Assembly (NCBI GenBank): GCA_947455595.1
Contig: CANGOP010000002.1
Coordinates: 124,001-188,000, forward strand
DNA length: 64,000 nt
Direction of reading: 5' to 3'
Origin: Gammaproteobacteria bacterium
Lineage (GTDB): Bacteria > Pseudomonadota > Gammaproteobacteria > Steroidobacterales > Steroidobacteraceae
In this document: piece by piece, positions 27,121-37,012 of the stretch
How positions within the stretch are numbered: position 1 is the stretch's first letter
Layout of the letters: each line of letters opens with the position of its first letter
Position numbers and translations under genes: made by a program
The notes under the pieces: generated by a model
What the model was told of the DNA's origin: nothing
Databases searched by the model: none
What the model saw: the letters and a program-made list of their open reading frames with translations, nothing else

Positions 27121-28971
27121 TTAACGGTACCCCTGAGCCTGCAAGGTGAAGAGATGGGCATAGCGGCCCCCGAGCGCCATCAATTCATCGTGGGAGCCAA
27201 ATTCCACAATACGGCCCCCATCCAGAACAGCGATCCGGTCGGCCATGCGCACAGTCGAAAAACGGTGCGAGATCAGAATGGCAATTCGCTCCCGTGTCAG
27301 TGAGCGGAAATGGGCGAAAATCTCCGCCTCTGCTGCCGCATCCATCGCTGCGGTGGGTTCATCGAGCACCAGAACCTTGGCCTCAGTGCGCATGAAGGCG
27401 CGCGCAAGGGCGATTTTCTGCCATTGACCGCCTGAAAGTTCGCGACCATCTTGAAACCACTTACCAAGCTGCGTGTCGTAGCCGGCGGGGAGCTCTTGAA
27501 TAAAGGGATCTGCTAATCCCATCGAGGCTGCCTCACGCCACTTGTTGCGATCGGCGAAGGCGCTAACGTCTCCGGCGCCGATATTCTCGCCCACCTTGAG
27601 TTGATAGCGCGTGAAGTCTTGGAAAATCACCCCAATGCGTTCATGCAAAGTCGCTTCATCCCACTCGGTGAGGTCTAGCCCTTCATAGAGGATGCGGCCT
27701 TGCGTGGGCGGGTAGAGGCGGGTCAACAGTTTGATCAGCGTGGTTTTGCCGGAACCATTTTCCCCGACCAATGCGAGGCTCTCGCCGGGACGAATATGCA
27801 GGCTGACGTCCGCCAGTGCGGGTGTGGGGGCATCGGGGTAGGAAAAGGAGACCCTCTCGAAGCGAATGCCATCGGTCGGATCTGGACCGGCCTGCGCGCG
27901 TCCCGGGCGTTCGGGAACGGGCTGATCGAGGTACTCGTATAGATTGGAGAGGTACAGATTGTCCTCGTAAAGACCGCCAATCGATCCGAGCGCCGTGGAT
28001 AACGCTGTTTGCCCTTGGCGGAACAGAGCCAAGTACATGGTCATCGCGCCTAAGGTAATCGAGCCGGCGATGGCTCTTGCGGCGATCCAGCCGTAGGCGC
28101 CATACAGCGTGAGCGTGGCTAACAAGCCCAGCGCAAATCCCCACGTGTCACGTCGCAGCGTCAGCGCGCGGTCTTCTCGATAGAGCGAGGTGAAAATCTG
28201 CCGGTAGCGCTCGAGAAAGAGGGGTCCTAATGCAAAAAGCTTCACCTCTTTGGCCGCGCTGTCACTCGAGAGTGCGGACTCGAGGTACAACTGACGGCGC
28301 GTTTCGGGTGAGCGCCAGCGAAATAGTCGAAACGCGTCTCCGGAAAATTTGGCTTCGGCGAAGAATACGGGCAAGCCGGCGACCAGCAGGAGTAGCACGG
28401 CAATCGGCGAGAAGCGCAGCAGGATCGCAGCAAAGCTAAATAATGTGACGGCATTCTGGGTGAGCGAGAAGGTTCGCATCACCATCGATAAGGGACGTGT
28501 CGATGCTTCGCGCCGCGCGCGCGTCAGCTTGTCGTAAAATTCAGAGTCCTCGAATTGAGCTAACTCAAGCGTCAGCGCCTTCTCCAAGATCATAGCGTTA
28601 ACGCGTTGCCCGAGCTCCGCACGCAGTAGCGACTGGCAAGTCGATTGACCACGTTGGGCGGCGGCGAGCACCGTGACCACAAGGCCTTCGAGCCCAACGA
28701 GCAACAGGGTGTGACGATAGGTATCGAAACCGCCGGCACCGTGGAGTTGGCTGGCAGTGACGACAGCGTCGACGATGGCCGCACCAATCCAGGCGATCGC
28801 AGCGGGTAAGGCGCCCATCAGCAGGGTGAGGACTGCGAGCCCCACGGTGAGGAGTCTATTCGTGGTCCACGCTAAGCGTATTGCGCGAACCAGATAGCGA
28901 AAGACGCCCGTGAAACTCTTGGAAGGTTCCGTGGATGGGATCGGTCCTTGCCAGCGTTGACGGGAAGACAC
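27121..28971 (-). CDS. ABC exporter, fused membrane and ATPase domains (GTG start)
   Basis: A 616-residue half-transporter: an N-terminal six-helix membrane domain (about 30-340) and a C-terminal ATPase with Walker A GENGSGKTT, signature LSGGQ and Walker B VLVLDEPTAAMD. It would act as a homodimer. No MsbA-specific feature or partner gene shows the substrate. The start is GTG 28971, with AAGGA 7 bases upstream; no nearby ATG in frame fits. Confidence 0.9.
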   Translation of the reverse strand: MSSRQRWQGPIPSTEPSKSFTGVFRYLVRAIRLAWTTNRLLTVGLAVLTLLMGALPAAIAWIGAAIVDAVVTASQLHGAGGFDTYRHTLLLVGLEGLVVTVLAAAQRGQSTCQSLLRAELGQRVNAMILEKALTLELAQFEDSEFYDKLTRARREASTRPLSMVMRTFSLTQNAVTLFSFAAILLRFSPIAVLLLLVAGLPVFFAEAKFSGDAFRLFRWRSPETRRQLYLESALSSDSAAKEVKLFALGPLFLERYRQIFTSLYREDRALTLRRDTWGFALGLLATLTLYGAYGWIAARAIAGSITLGAMTMYLALFRQGQTALSTALGSIGGLYEDNLYLSNLYEYLDQPVPERPGRAQAGPDPTDGIRFERVSFSYPDAPTPALADVSLHIRPGESLALVGENGSGKTTLIKLLTRLYPPTQGRILYEGLDLTEWDEATLHERIGVIFQDFTRYQLKVGENIGAGDVSAFADRNKWREAASMGLADPFIQELPAGYDTQLGKWFQDGRELSGGQWQKIALARAFMRTEAKVLVLDEPTAAMDAAAEAEIFAHFRSLTRERIAILISHRFSTVRMADRIAVLDGGRIVEFGSHDELMALGGRYAHLFTLQAQGYR

Positions 28972-29047
28972 GGAGATTCCTTGCGGGGGTGGGGGTGAAG
29001 TGCTTCGGGCATTATAGGTGGGTCATCCCCCTTGTCCGGATGGATCA

Positions 29048-30091
29048 ATGAATCACGTCAAACCCGATGGACTCGATTCGGCTCGGTTGGGCCAGTACCT
29101 CCGGCACTATGCCGAGGGCTTTGCACAGACGCCCGTTGTGCATCGACTGTCCGGCGGGCAGTCCAATCCGACGTATCGGATCGAGGCGGGCGGACGCTGT
29201 TACGCGCTGCGGACCAAGCCGGCTCCAGCGGCCCTCCTGCTGCCCTCAGCGCACCAGATTGAGCGGGAATACCGAGTGCTCGAGGCCTTGTCGGAGACCG
29301 ACGTTCCGGTTCCCAAAGTGCACCATCTGTGTGTGGATGAGGCGGTGATCGGCCGTGCGTTTTATCTGATGGATTTTGTGCCCGGACGGGTTTTTGTCGA
29401 CCCGTGTTTGCCTGCAGTGGAGGCCTCCGTACGGGCCGCCCTGTTCGACGACATGAACCGGGTGATCGCGGCGCTTCATCGGGTCGACTGGGTGGCCCTC
29501 GGACTCTCCGATTACGGCAAGCCAGGCGCCTATCTGGCGCGGCAGATCGCGCGTTGGTCGCGGCAATATCGCGCGAGTGAGACGGAGCGCATTGAGGCGA
29601 TGGATCAGTTGATCGATTGGCTGCCTCGCGCATTGCCCCCCGAGGACCTGACAACGCTCGTTCACGGCGATTTTCGACTTGATAACCTAGTTTTCGACGC
29701 TGATAGGCCCATTATCACGGCGGTTCTAGACTGGGAGCTGTCCACGTTAGGGTCGCCGCTGGCTGACTTTGCGTATCATTGCTGTGTCTGGCACTTTCCC
29801 GCTGGGCTCTACCGCGGCCTATCCGGCGTTCCGCATCCCACGGGAATCCCGCAGGAAGCCGAGTACCGTCGTCTCTACACGGCACGCTCGGGCCACAATG
29901 CCGACGAGCATTGGGACTATTACATCGCCTATAACTTCTTTCGCATGGCGGCGATCGTTCAGGGGATCCTCAAGCGCTCTTTGGAGGGAACGGCGGCGGC
30001 AGCGAACGCTGAAGCGTTTGGCCGAGGGGCGCGGCGGCTGGCTGAAATGGGGTGGGCGCGCGTCGAGCAAATATGTGCCGCGCGGGGCTAG
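29048..30091 (+). CDS. phosphotransferase (APH/ACAD10-like kinase fold)
   Basis: A 347-residue protein of the aminoglycoside-phosphotransferase fold. The catalytic loop LVHGDFRLDNLVFD and the metal-binding AVLDWELSTLG are intact. The N-terminal SGGQSNPTYRIE and the overall length match the ACAD10-like group found near acyl-CoA metabolism genes, which acts on hydroxyacyl substrates rather than antibiotics. I see no acyl-CoA dehydrogenase gene next to it. An earlier ATG at 29018 is possible; GGATGG before 29048 favours the later one. Confidence 0.85.
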   Translation: MNHVKPDGLDSARLGQYLRHYAEGFAQTPVVHRLSGGQSNPTYRIEAGGRCYALRTKPAPAALLLPSAHQIEREYRVLEALSETDVPVPKVHHLCVDEAVIGRAFYLMDFVPGRVFVDPCLPAVEASVRAALFDDMNRVIAALHRVDWVALGLSDYGKPGAYLARQIARWSRQYRASETERIEAMDQLIDWLPRALPPEDLTTLVHGDFRLDNLVFDADRPIITAVLDWELSTLGSPLADFAYHCCVWHFPAGLYRGLSGVPHPTGIPQEAEYRRLYTARSGHNADEHWDYYIAYNFFRMAAIVQGILKRSLEGTAAAANAEAFGRGARRLAEMGWARVEQICAARG

Positions 30092-30092
30092 G

Positions 30093-31007
30093 CTAACCGC
30101 CGTAATAGTTTGGGTAGTCTTCCGATAACCCTTTGAAGCGCTTGTGAATCCACCAGTATTGTTCGGGCATTCGCCGCACTTGTGATTCGATTGAGGCGTG
30201 ATATCGGCAGGTATCCGCAATCGGATCGGCGCTCGGGAAATCCGTGTAGGGCGGATGAATCGTGCCGCGCCACCCGCGGGATCCGGGTAGTCGTTGGGTT
30301 TCGTAGTAGAGGACGGCCGCCCCCGTCATGGCAGCCAATCGTGCTGTGAACACATTGGTCGCCGCTGGATGGCCGAAGAACGGCACCATTTCGGCGCCCT
30401 TGTTCCGATAGCTTTGGTCGGCCGCGTACCAAACAACTTCGTTGCGTTTTAGGGCCGAAATCATGGCTCGGACGTCGTCCCGGCGGATCGCGCGACGCGC
30501 GGATCGCGCGAAGCTCGCGCCCGACACGGCGGCAATCAGTTCATTTTTGGTCGGCCGATAGAGCGCATTAATGGGATACCGGGCATTGAGGATGCGCGCG
30601 CCAATCTGCAAGGTTGTGAAGTGGGCCGTGAGCAGGATGACCCCTTTGCCGGCTTGAGTCGCTGCCTGCAGGTGTTCCATCCCGACAATTTGCGAGTGTT
30701 CGATGAGCGTTTCATCCGAACCCCACCACGTCAATGCCGATTCCAATACGCCGATCCCCAGTGAGGCGAAATGACGCTTCAGAAGGTCGGCACGCTGGCG
30801 ATCCGTCCAATCTGGCAGACACAGGGCGATGTTGCGTTCCGCCACGCGTCGGTAGGGCAGTGGCAGGCAACGGGCGACATGCCCAAGCCAACGTCCTGCC
30901 ACGAGCATGGCTGGGTAGGGCAGGCTAGCGGCAAGTCGGACGAGGCCGAGTCCTAGCCAAGTCGGCCAGTATCGGGGGCCAAACAGTCGGGCAGGCAAGC
31001 GTGGCAT
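30093..31007 (-). CDS. lpxL: LpxL/HtrB-type lipid A acyltransferase
   Basis: A 304-residue inner-membrane enzyme that adds a secondary acyl chain to lipid A. N-terminal membrane-interacting segment, then the family core (YADQSYRNKGAEMVPFFG, then EQYWWIHKRFKG). The catalytic H-x4-D/E motif reads HFTTLQ, so the acidic residue is Gln. This could reduce activity or mark a divergent subtype. It converges with the kinase-like gene, one base apart. LpxL versus LpxM cannot be decided. Confidence 0.87.
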   Translation of the reverse strand: MPRLPARLFGPRYWPTWLGLGLVRLAASLPYPAMLVAGRWLGHVARCLPLPYRRVAERNIALCLPDWTDRQRADLLKRHFASLGIGVLESALTWWGSDETLIEHSQIVGMEHLQAATQAGKGVILLTAHFTTLQIGARILNARYPINALYRPTKNELIAAVSGASFARSARRAIRRDDVRAMISALKRNEVVWYAADQSYRNKGAEMVPFFGHPAATNVFTARLAAMTGAAVLYYETQRLPGSRGWRGTIHPPYTDFPSADPIADTCRYHASIESQVRRMPEQYWWIHKRFKGLSEDYPNYYGG

Positions 31008-31061
31008 CAGCGGTCAGGGTCGCAAAAACACGGGCCTATCGTAACCCGAGGGCATTCCGGC

Positions 31062-31091
31062 TTGACCATATTTCGCGCCTCGGGCGATACT
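31062..31091 (+). promoter_or_regulatory. candidate trp operon promoter
   Basis: TTGACC (31062-31067) and GATACT (31086-31091) form a sigma-70-type pair with an 18-base spacer. The expected transcription start is at about 31098, the first base of the leader peptide ATG. No TrpR-type palindrome overlaps it. Confidence 0.55.
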
Positions 31092-31097
31092 CGGGCT

Positions 31098-31196
31098 ATG
31101 ACCCGAGCAACTGACATGCTTAACCCACTCAGCCAGCGTCCGGCCCGTTGGTGGTGGCGTCACTCCATGGAGTGGGTGCGCGGCGCAGAGGCCTGA
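31098..31196 (+). CDS. trpL: trp operon leader peptide, 32 aa
   Basis: A short frame with four Trp codons, three of them consecutive (residues 18-20, RWWWR) and one at residue 26, immediately upstream of the attenuator and trpE. Ribosome stalling at these codons when charged Trp-tRNA is scarce would favour the antiterminator. The first ATG at 31098 has no ribosome site and coincides with the predicted transcript start. The in-frame ATG at 31116 would give 26 residues and keep all Trp codons. Too short for standard gene finders. Confidence 0.85.
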   Translation: MTRATDMLNPLSQRPARWWWRHSMEWVRGAEA

Positions 31197-31222
31197 CCGA
31201 ACTAAACCGGTAAGTACACGCG

Positions 31223-31258
31223 AAACCCATCTCCGACACAGCCGGGGGTGGGTTTTTT
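31223..31258 (+). terminator. trp attenuator, with antiterminator 31169-31182/31219-31234
   Basis: The stem AAACCCATCTCCG pairs with CGGGGGTGGGTTT around a 7-base loop and runs into a T-tract, a typical intrinsic terminator, 36 bases before trpE. The alternative structure is visible: GGAGTGGGTGCGCG in the leader (from 31169) can pair with CGCG-AA-ACCCATCTCC (31219-31234), which would remove the left arm of the terminator. A short palindrome CACTCCATGGAGTG (31161-31174) competes as the pause or protector hairpin. This is classic transcription attenuation. Confidence 0.9.
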
Positions 31259-31293
31259 AATGCCCGCTCCCCGGCGCCCCAGACGAGGAGCCC

Positions 31294-32694
31294 ATGCATC
31301 CCCCGTTCGACATTGCAGCTGATCTGGATACCCCGGTCTCGGCTTTTCTGAAGCTCCGGCCGTTTAAGCCCCGTTTCCTGTTGGAGAGTGTGGAGGGCGG
31401 CGAGCGCGTGGCTCGTTACTCGTTCATTGGCTTCGGCGATGCGCTCGAAATTCGCCTTGATGAGCAGGGACTTAAAGTTCGCCCTGCCGGCGGGCGAGTG
31501 GAAGTGTCACCGCGGCCGGAAAACGGCGCGGCCCTTCTTGAAGCGTTGCGGTCTGCCTTGGCTCGCGCCCCAAGACCGCAACCAGCAATCCCGGGTCTGC
31601 CCCTCGCGGGCGGTCTGGTGGGCGTATCGGCGTACGACTTGGTCCGTTGGTTCGAGCGGGTGCCGACCCGATTGCCCGTCGAGCCGGGTATGCCGGAGGC
31701 GTGCTATCTCGCGCCGTGCTCGTTTCTCATCTTCGACCACGTGACGCGCGGCATTGCGCTGCTCCACGCGGGACCCGAAGAGGAGCGTCAGGCACTCCGC
31801 CGGGAGATCATCCGAGCGCTGCGCGGGGGCTTGGCGATTGGCCGACCACCGGCTCGCCTAGAGGCGCCGCGCGCGAGCCTGTCTCGTGATCAATACATCG
31901 CGGGTGTTAAACGGGTGCAGGAATACATCGCCGCAGGTGATGTCTACCAACTCGTGCTCTCGTCGCAGTTCCGCGGTGCCTGCGAACTCGATCCGTTCGA
32001 GGCCTATCGCGCGCTACGGCTCGTGAACCCCTCGCCCTATATGATTTATTGCGAGCTCGGCGATCGCACGCTGGTCGGTTCTTCACCGGAAGCGCTGGTG
32101 CGGCTGCACGCCGGTAATGCTGAACTGCGGCCGATTGCGGGGACCCGTCGGCGCGGGGTGGACGTTCCTGAGGACCTGGCGCTCGAGCAGGAACTGCTGG
32201 CCGATATCAAAGAAAATGCCGAGCATGTGATGTTGGTGGATCTGGCGCGCAACGATCTGGGTCGCGTCGCGACGGCCGGTAGTGTTCACGTCGACCCTTA
32301 TCGGGTGATCGAGCGTTATAGCCACGTCATGCACATCGTCTCGGGAGTACGGGGTCGTCTGGCGGCTGGGCGAGATGCCTTTGATTTATATGCCGCGACT
32401 TTCCCCGCCGGCACGTTGGTCGGCGCGCCGAAAGTGCGCGCCATGGACATCATTGAAGAGTTGGAACCCGTCAGACGCGGTCTTTACGGCGGCACTTACG
32501 GTTATTTTGGACACGGCGGAGACATGGACCACGCGATTACGATCAGAAGTCTGACCTTCCACGAGGGTGAGTACCGCTATCAGGCGGGTGCCGGCGTAGT
32601 GGCCGACAGCGTCCCAGAAGCCGAGTACGACGAGGTCCTCGCCAAGAGCGCGGTCTTGCGTCGCGCCCTCGACATGGCGAAGGAGGGCCTGTGA
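31294..32694 (+). CDS. trpE: anthranilate synthase component I
   Basis: Chorismate to anthranilate, the first committed step of tryptophan synthesis, with TrpG. 466 residues, slightly short for TrpE. The Trp feedback-binding motif LLESVEGG is near residue 30. The chorismate-binding core has [18 protein letters not shown] and the [13 protein letters not shown] stretch that separates TrpE from PabB. GAGGAG precedes the ATG. First structural gene after the attenuator. Confidence 0.96.
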   Translation: MHPPFDIAADLDTPVSAFLKLRPFKPRFLLESVEGGERVARYSFIGFGDALEIRLDEQGLKVRPAGGRVEVSPRPENGAALLEALRSALARAPRPQPAIPGLPLAGGLVGVSAYDLVRWFERVPTRLPVEPGMPEACYLAPCSFLIFDHVTRGIALLHAGPEEERQALRREIIRALRGGLAIGRPPARLEAPRASLSRDQYIAGVKRVQEYIAAGDVYQLVLSSQFRGACELDPFEAYRALRLVNPSPYMIYCELGDRTLVGSSPEALVRLHAGNAELRPIAGTRRRGVDVPEDLALEQELLADIKENAEHVMLVDLARNDLGRVATAGSVHVDPYRVIERYSHVMHIVSGVRGRLAAGRDAFDLYAATFPAGTLVGAPKVRAMDIIEELEPVRRGLYGGTYGYFGHGGDMDHAITIRSLTFHEGEYRYQAGAGVVADSVPEAEYDEVLAKSAVLRRALDMAKEGL

Positions 32695-33287
32695 TGACGA
32701 CGCCGCGCTTATTGCTGGTCGATAATTACGACTCGTTTACCTACAACTTGGTGCAGGCGTTCCTGGTGATCGGTGCAGAGGTATTGGTGCACCGAAACGA
32801 TCAAATCACGCTCGCTGAGGCCGATGCGCTTCAGCCAACCCATCTGTGTATTTCGCCGGGTCCGGGAACACCGTATGACGCGGGCATTTCAATGGCCATG
32901 ATCCGTCATTTTGCTGGCCGCTTGCCGATCCTCGGTGTTTGCCTTGGGCATCAGTCCATCACCGAAGCGTTCGGCGGAAAAGTAGTGCGCAATACCCGTC
33001 TGATGCATGGCAAGACCTCGCCGATTGAGCATGATCAGGCCGGTGTCTTTGCAGGCTTGCCCTCGCCGCTGGAAGTGGGTCGTTACCACTCGCTCGTCGC
33101 GCAACCGGCTTCAATGCCGCCGGAGTTGATCGTGACGGCGCATACGGCGGAGGGTGAAATCATGGGTCTTCGGCACCGGGATCTCATGATTGAAGGCGTG
33201 CAATTTCATCCGGAAAGCGTGCTGACGCCGCAAGGTCCCGCGATGTTGGCGAACTTCATGCGCCAGCAAGGTGGGCGACGCGCATGA
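32694..33287 (+). CDS. trpG: anthranilate synthase component II (glutamine amidotransferase)
   Basis: A 197-residue class I amidotransferase supplying ammonia to TrpE. The N-terminus [18 protein letters not shown], the nucleophile in GVCLGHQ, and the His-Glu of QFHPES are present. The start ATG shares one base with the trpE stop and has AAGGAGG 7 bases upstream; a GTG at 32691 is possible. It is separate from trpD, unlike the E. coli fusion. It may also serve PabB. Confidence 0.95.
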   Translation: MTTPRLLLVDNYDSFTYNLVQAFLVIGAEVLVHRNDQITLAEADALQPTHLCISPGPGTPYDAGISMAMIRHFAGRLPILGVCLGHQSITEAFGGKVVRNTRLMHGKTSPIEHDQAGVFAGLPSPLEVGRYHSLVAQPASMPPELIVTAHTAEGEIMGLRHRDLMIEGVQFHPESVLTPQGPAMLANFMRQQGGRRA

Positions 33288-34327
33288 GCGTTGAGTTAAA
33301 GGGTCTGCTCGAGCGTCTGCTGCTCGGCCAGTCACTGACTGAGTCTGAGGCGTATGCGCTCTTGCAGACCCTCACGGATCCTGCAGTGCCGCCCGCGATG
33401 GCCGGTGCGTTGCTGGCTGCATTGCGGGCGAAAGGCGAGACTGCCGATGAAGTGCGAGGATTTGCCCGCGCGATGCGCGCACTGGCGCGATCTGCGCAAC
33501 TGCCCGCGGTGGGCGACACGATCGACATCGTTGGCACGGGTGGCGATTCCTCCCACACCTACAACCTTTCCACCGGCGCCGCACTGCTCACCGTTGCGGC
33601 GGGTGCGAAGGTCGTCAAACACGGTAATCGTTCCATTTCCAGTCGTTCGGGTAGCGCGGATCTCTTAGAAGCGCTTGGATTGCCTATTCCGCTCGACGAG
33701 CACAGTGCTGCTCAATGTCTGGCGCGCACCGGGTTCACCTTCTTGTTCGCTCCGCACTATCACCCCGCGATGAAGGCGATCGCGCCGGTAAGAGCGGCGC
33801 TAGGTGTACGAACGGTCTTCAATTTACTCGGACCACTGGCCAACCCCGCCGAACCACCGTTCCAGCTGACGGGTGCATTCAGTGCGAAGGCGGCTGCACT
33901 GATGGCTGAGACCTTGGCCGGGATGCCGATTCGCCGTGCTTTCGTCGTGCATGGCGAGCCGGGATGGGATGAACCGACACCCGTAGGCTCGTTTCTGCTC
34001 TATGACGTGCAACCTGGTCAGGTCACCAGCAGCACCCGCTCGGCTGCCGATTTCGGTTTGCCAACGTGCACAGCTGAAGACCTGCGCGGGGGTGATGCCG
34101 CCCATAATGCGGCGGCCTTGCGTGCTGTATTCGAAGGCCGCGATCGGGGCCCGCATCGTGATGCGCTCGTCATGAGTGCCGCCCTTGCATTGGAGTTGAT
34201 GGGGATCGCGGCTGACCCCGTGGCGGCTGCCGCCGTGGCCATTGCGACCATCGACAGCGGCGCTGCCGCGAACACGCTTCGCAGCCTGTCGGCATTCGGA
34301 GCCTCATGTCATGATCCTGCCCAGTGA
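33284..34327 (+). CDS. trpD: anthranilate phosphoribosyltransferase
   Basis: Transfers phosphoribose from PRPP to anthranilate; 347 residues. The PRPP-binding segment [17 protein letters not shown], the [21 protein letters not shown] stretch around residue 110 and the [10 protein letters not shown] loop are all conserved. It overlaps trpG by 4 bases (ATGA) and trpC by 17 bases. Confidence 0.96.
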   Translation: MSVELKGLLERLLLGQSLTESEAYALLQTLTDPAVPPAMAGALLAALRAKGETADEVRGFARAMRALARSAQLPAVGDTIDIVGTGGDSSHTYNLSTGAALLTVAAGAKVVKHGNRSISSRSGSADLLEALGLPIPLDEHSAAQCLARTGFTFLFAPHYHPAMKAIAPVRAALGVRTVFNLLGPLANPAEPPFQLTGAFSAKAAALMAETLAGMPIRRAFVVHGEPGWDEPTPVGSFLLYDVQPGQVTSSTRSAADFGLPTCTAEDLRGGDAAHNAAALRAVFEGRDRGPHRDALVMSAALALELMGIAADPVAAAAVAIATIDSGAAANTLRSLSAFGASCHDPAQ

Positions 34328-35150
34328 TTTCCTCTCGGGGATGGCGCAGTCGTCACGGGCGCGTCTGGCCGCGGCGCAGCAGCACCTGTCTGCCGACGTG
34401 CTCAGAGGTCGGATTGCCACTCTGCCCCCGGCGCCGCAGCTGACGCTGGATGGTCGATTCGATCTGATCGCCGAGCTCAAGCTGCGCTCACCCGCGATGG
34501 GGGTCCTCTCCGGAACGGATGCGGATCTGGAAAAACGGGTTCGATCGTATGCGACTGCCGGTGCCGCGATCGTCTCGGTGCTGACGGAGCCTGACCGATT
34601 TGACGGGTCGCTGGAGCACTTGCGGCGTGCTGCGGTAGCCCTCGCACCGACCGGCGTGCCGGCGATGCGCAAGGATTTTCTCGTCGATCCATACCAAGTG
34701 CTCGAGGCTCGCGTGGCCGGGGCCGGTGGTGTCCTGTTGATCGTGCGCATGTTGGATCGGCTGACGCTGCAACAGATGATGTTGCAGGCCGCGCAACTGG
34801 GCTTATTCGTGCTCCTCGAGACCTTTGACGCATCGGAGGTCGAGACCGCGCATGCACTTGCCAGAGCGTGGGCCGGTCGTCCGCAGGATTGCCTGATCGG
34901 CGTCAATAGCCGAGACCTTTCGACCTTACAGGTGGACCCTGAACGGTTGGATCAGCTCGCCGATCGGCTGCCACGCGCATTCCCGCGTGTTGCGGAAAGC
35001 GGCTTACAAACGCCCGACGACGCTGCGCACCTCGCGGCGGCAGGCTACAACCTCGCACTGGTCGGGACGGCCCTGATGGCGAGTCACGAACCTGTGGAAC
35101 TCGCCCGTCAGATGATCGACCGGGGCCGTGAGGCAGGAGCCGTATCGTGA
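34311..35150 (+). CDS. trpC: indole-3-glycerol phosphate synthase
   Basis: Ring closure of CdRP to indoleglycerol phosphate; 279 residues. Catalytic residues of the family are identifiable: ELKLRSP (Glu and Lys), MRKDFLVDPYQ (Lys), VLLETFD (Glu), IGVNSRDLST (Asn) and AESGL (Ser). The sequence is fairly divergent around them. I chose ATG 34311, which overlaps the trpD end by 17 bases. Unfused to trpF, unlike in E. coli. Confidence 0.92.
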   Translation: MILPSDFLSGMAQSSRARLAAAQQHLSADVLRGRIATLPPAPQLTLDGRFDLIAELKLRSPAMGVLSGTDADLEKRVRSYATAGAAIVSVLTEPDRFDGSLEHLRRAAVALAPTGVPAMRKDFLVDPYQVLEARVAGAGGVLLIVRMLDRLTLQQMMLQAAQLGLFVLLETFDASEVETAHALARAWAGRPQDCLIGVNSRDLSTLQVDPERLDQLADRLPRAFPRVAESGLQTPDDAAHLAAAGYNLALVGTALMASHEPVELARQMIDRGREAGAVS

Positions 35151-35743
35151 CTCTCTGGGTCAAAATCTGCGGTTTGACGAGTGACGACGCGGTTGATGCG
35201 GCCGTTGCTGCCGGCGTGAATGCGGTGGGCTTCGTGTTTCATGCGGCGTCCCCCCGCAACGTCACCCCCCGCTTAGCGGCGCGTCTGGCGCAGCGAGTGC
35301 CTGCGGGGGTCGAACGGATTGCGGTGACCCGTCACCCTTCCCAGGCCTTGCTCAACGACCTTTGCGCGGTATTTCAGCCCGATATTTTGCAGACCGATGC
35401 GGACGATCTAAGGGCGCTCGTACTACCACCGGGCCTGGCCGTTCTGCCGGTATTGCGGACTGGCAACAGCCTGCCTACGGTGCTGCCGCCGCGGTGTCTC
35501 TATGAAAGCGCCCACAGTGGGCAGGGGCATCGGGCGGACTGGGATGAGGCGTCGCGCCTGTCGCGCCGTACGCAATTGATTCTGGCGGGAGGATTGGACC
35601 CGACGACCGTGGCCGAGGCGGTGCAGCAGGTGCGACCGTATGGCGTAGATGTATCCAGCGGTGTCGAATCAGCCCCTGGCTGCAAGGATCTTGAGAAAAT
35701 TCACGCGTTTGTGAAGGCTGCGCGAGCAGCCGCGACGCATTGA
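35147..35743 (+). CDS. trpF: phosphoribosylanthranilate isomerase (GTG start)
   Basis: A 198-residue TIM-barrel enzyme. The N-terminal KICGLT (catalytic Cys), ILAGGLDP and GVDVSSGVE phosphate-binding region are present, and the catalytic Asp is in LQTDADD. That strand usually reads QLHG, so this is a variant. The start is GTG 35147, overlapping the trpC stop by 4 bases; the first possible ATG is too far inside. Confidence 0.93.
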   Translation: MTLWVKICGLTSDDAVDAAVAAGVNAVGFVFHAASPRNVTPRLAARLAQRVPAGVERIAVTRHPSQALLNDLCAVFQPDILQTDADDLRALVLPPGLAVLPVLRTGNSLPTVLPPRCLYESAHSGQGHRADWDEASRLSRRTQLILAGGLDPTTVAEAVQQVRPYGVDVSSGVESAPGCKDLEKIHAFVKAARAAATH

Positions 35744-35767
35744 GGACTGACGGACGGGAGTGAACTG

Positions 35768-37012
35768 ATGCAAAGATTATTCGAAATGGGTGAAGCGAGC
35801 GCGCTGCTCAAGCGCGAGGTGGCCGGGGAGTTCCCCGACGCACGCGGCCGCTTCGGCCCGTACGGCGGTCGCTATGTACCTGAAACACTGGTGCCGGCGC
35901 TTGATCGGCTCGAGGCGGGCGTCCATCGCTGGCTCGACGATCCGGAATTCATTGCCGAGTTGGATGCCCAGCTGTCCGAATGGGTGGGTCGACCCACTGC
36001 GTTGTCCTATGCACCGACCCTTTCCGCTCGATGGGGCGCAAAGGTGTACTTGAAGCGCGAAGATCTCGCTCACACCGGTGCGCACAAGATCAATAATGCG
36101 ATCGGGCAAGCGCTCTTGGCGCAACGCTTGGGCGCCAAGCGCATCGTGGCGGAAACAGGCGCCGGCCAGCATGGCGTGGCGAGCGCCGCCGCGTGTGCCC
36201 GTCTGGGACTGCCTTGTACCGTCTACATGGGCGCGATTGATTGCGAGCGCCAAGCCCCGAATGTCGGTCGCATGAAGCTGTTGGGCGCAACGGTAGTGCC
36301 GGTAACGGGTGGTGATCAGACGCTCCGTGCCGCGATCGACGAGGCACTGCGAGACTGGGTCGCTGATCCTAATGGCACCTACTACCTGCTGGGATCGGCT
36401 GTCGGACCACACCCTTATCCTTTGTTGGTGCGGCGTCTGCAGTCGGTCATTGGTCGTGAAGCGCGCGCGCAGATGATTCGACAGACGGGCGGTCTGCCGG
36501 ATGCGGTCTTCGCCTGTGTCGGTGGTGGCTCCAATTCCATCGGTATGTTCCATCCATTCATCGGCGATGAATCGGTGCGATTGATCGGCCTTGAGGCCGG
36601 CGGTCGTGGCCCCGCGCTAGGCGACAATTCTGCGACGCTCACCATGGGCCGACCCGGTGTGTTGCAAGGCTGCTACTCCATGCTGCTGCAAGATGCGGAC
36701 GGACAAATTCAGGAGACGCACTCGATCTCCGCTGGACTTGATTATCCCGGCGTTGGTCCGGAGCACTCCTTGCTGATGAGCACGGGACGCGTCCAATACG
36801 AGTATGTGACCGACGACGAAGCGCTGGAATCGCTTTCCGAGTGTTGTGCTGCCGAGGGCATCATTCCGGCGATTGAGACCGCCCATGCTTTCACCGGTGC
36901 TCGCAAGTGGGCGGCGCAACATCCAGGCGCTACGCTCGTGATTTGTTTATCCGGCCGCGGCGACAAGGACATGCCAACGCTACAGCGCACGTTGCTCAAG
37001 GGGAAACTGTAA
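35768..37012 (+). CDS. trpB: tryptophan synthase beta chain
   Basis: PLP enzyme joining indole with serine, 414 residues, the usual length. The PLP lysine is in AHTGAHKINNAIG, the phosphate loop is GGGSNSIGMF, and the ETGAGQHGVASA motif is intact. It starts 24 bases after trpF, the only real gap inside the operon, with a GACGGGAGTG ribosome region. Its stop overlaps the trpA start by one base. Confidence 0.97.
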   Translation: MQRLFEMGEASALLKREVAGEFPDARGRFGPYGGRYVPETLVPALDRLEAGVHRWLDDPEFIAELDAQLSEWVGRPTALSYAPTLSARWGAKVYLKREDLAHTGAHKINNAIGQALLAQRLGAKRIVAETGAGQHGVASAAACARLGLPCTVYMGAIDCERQAPNVGRMKLLGATVVPVTGGDQTLRAAIDEALRDWVADPNGTYYLLGSAVGPHPYPLLVRRLQSVIGREARAQMIRQTGGLPDAVFACVGGGSNSIGMFHPFIGDESVRLIGLEAGGRGPALGDNSATLTMGRPGVLQGCYSMLLQDADGQIQETHSISAGLDYPGVGPEHSLLMSTGRVQYEYVTDDEALESLSECCAAEGIIPAIETAHAFTGARKWAAQHPGATLVICLSGRGDKDMPTLQRTLLKGKL

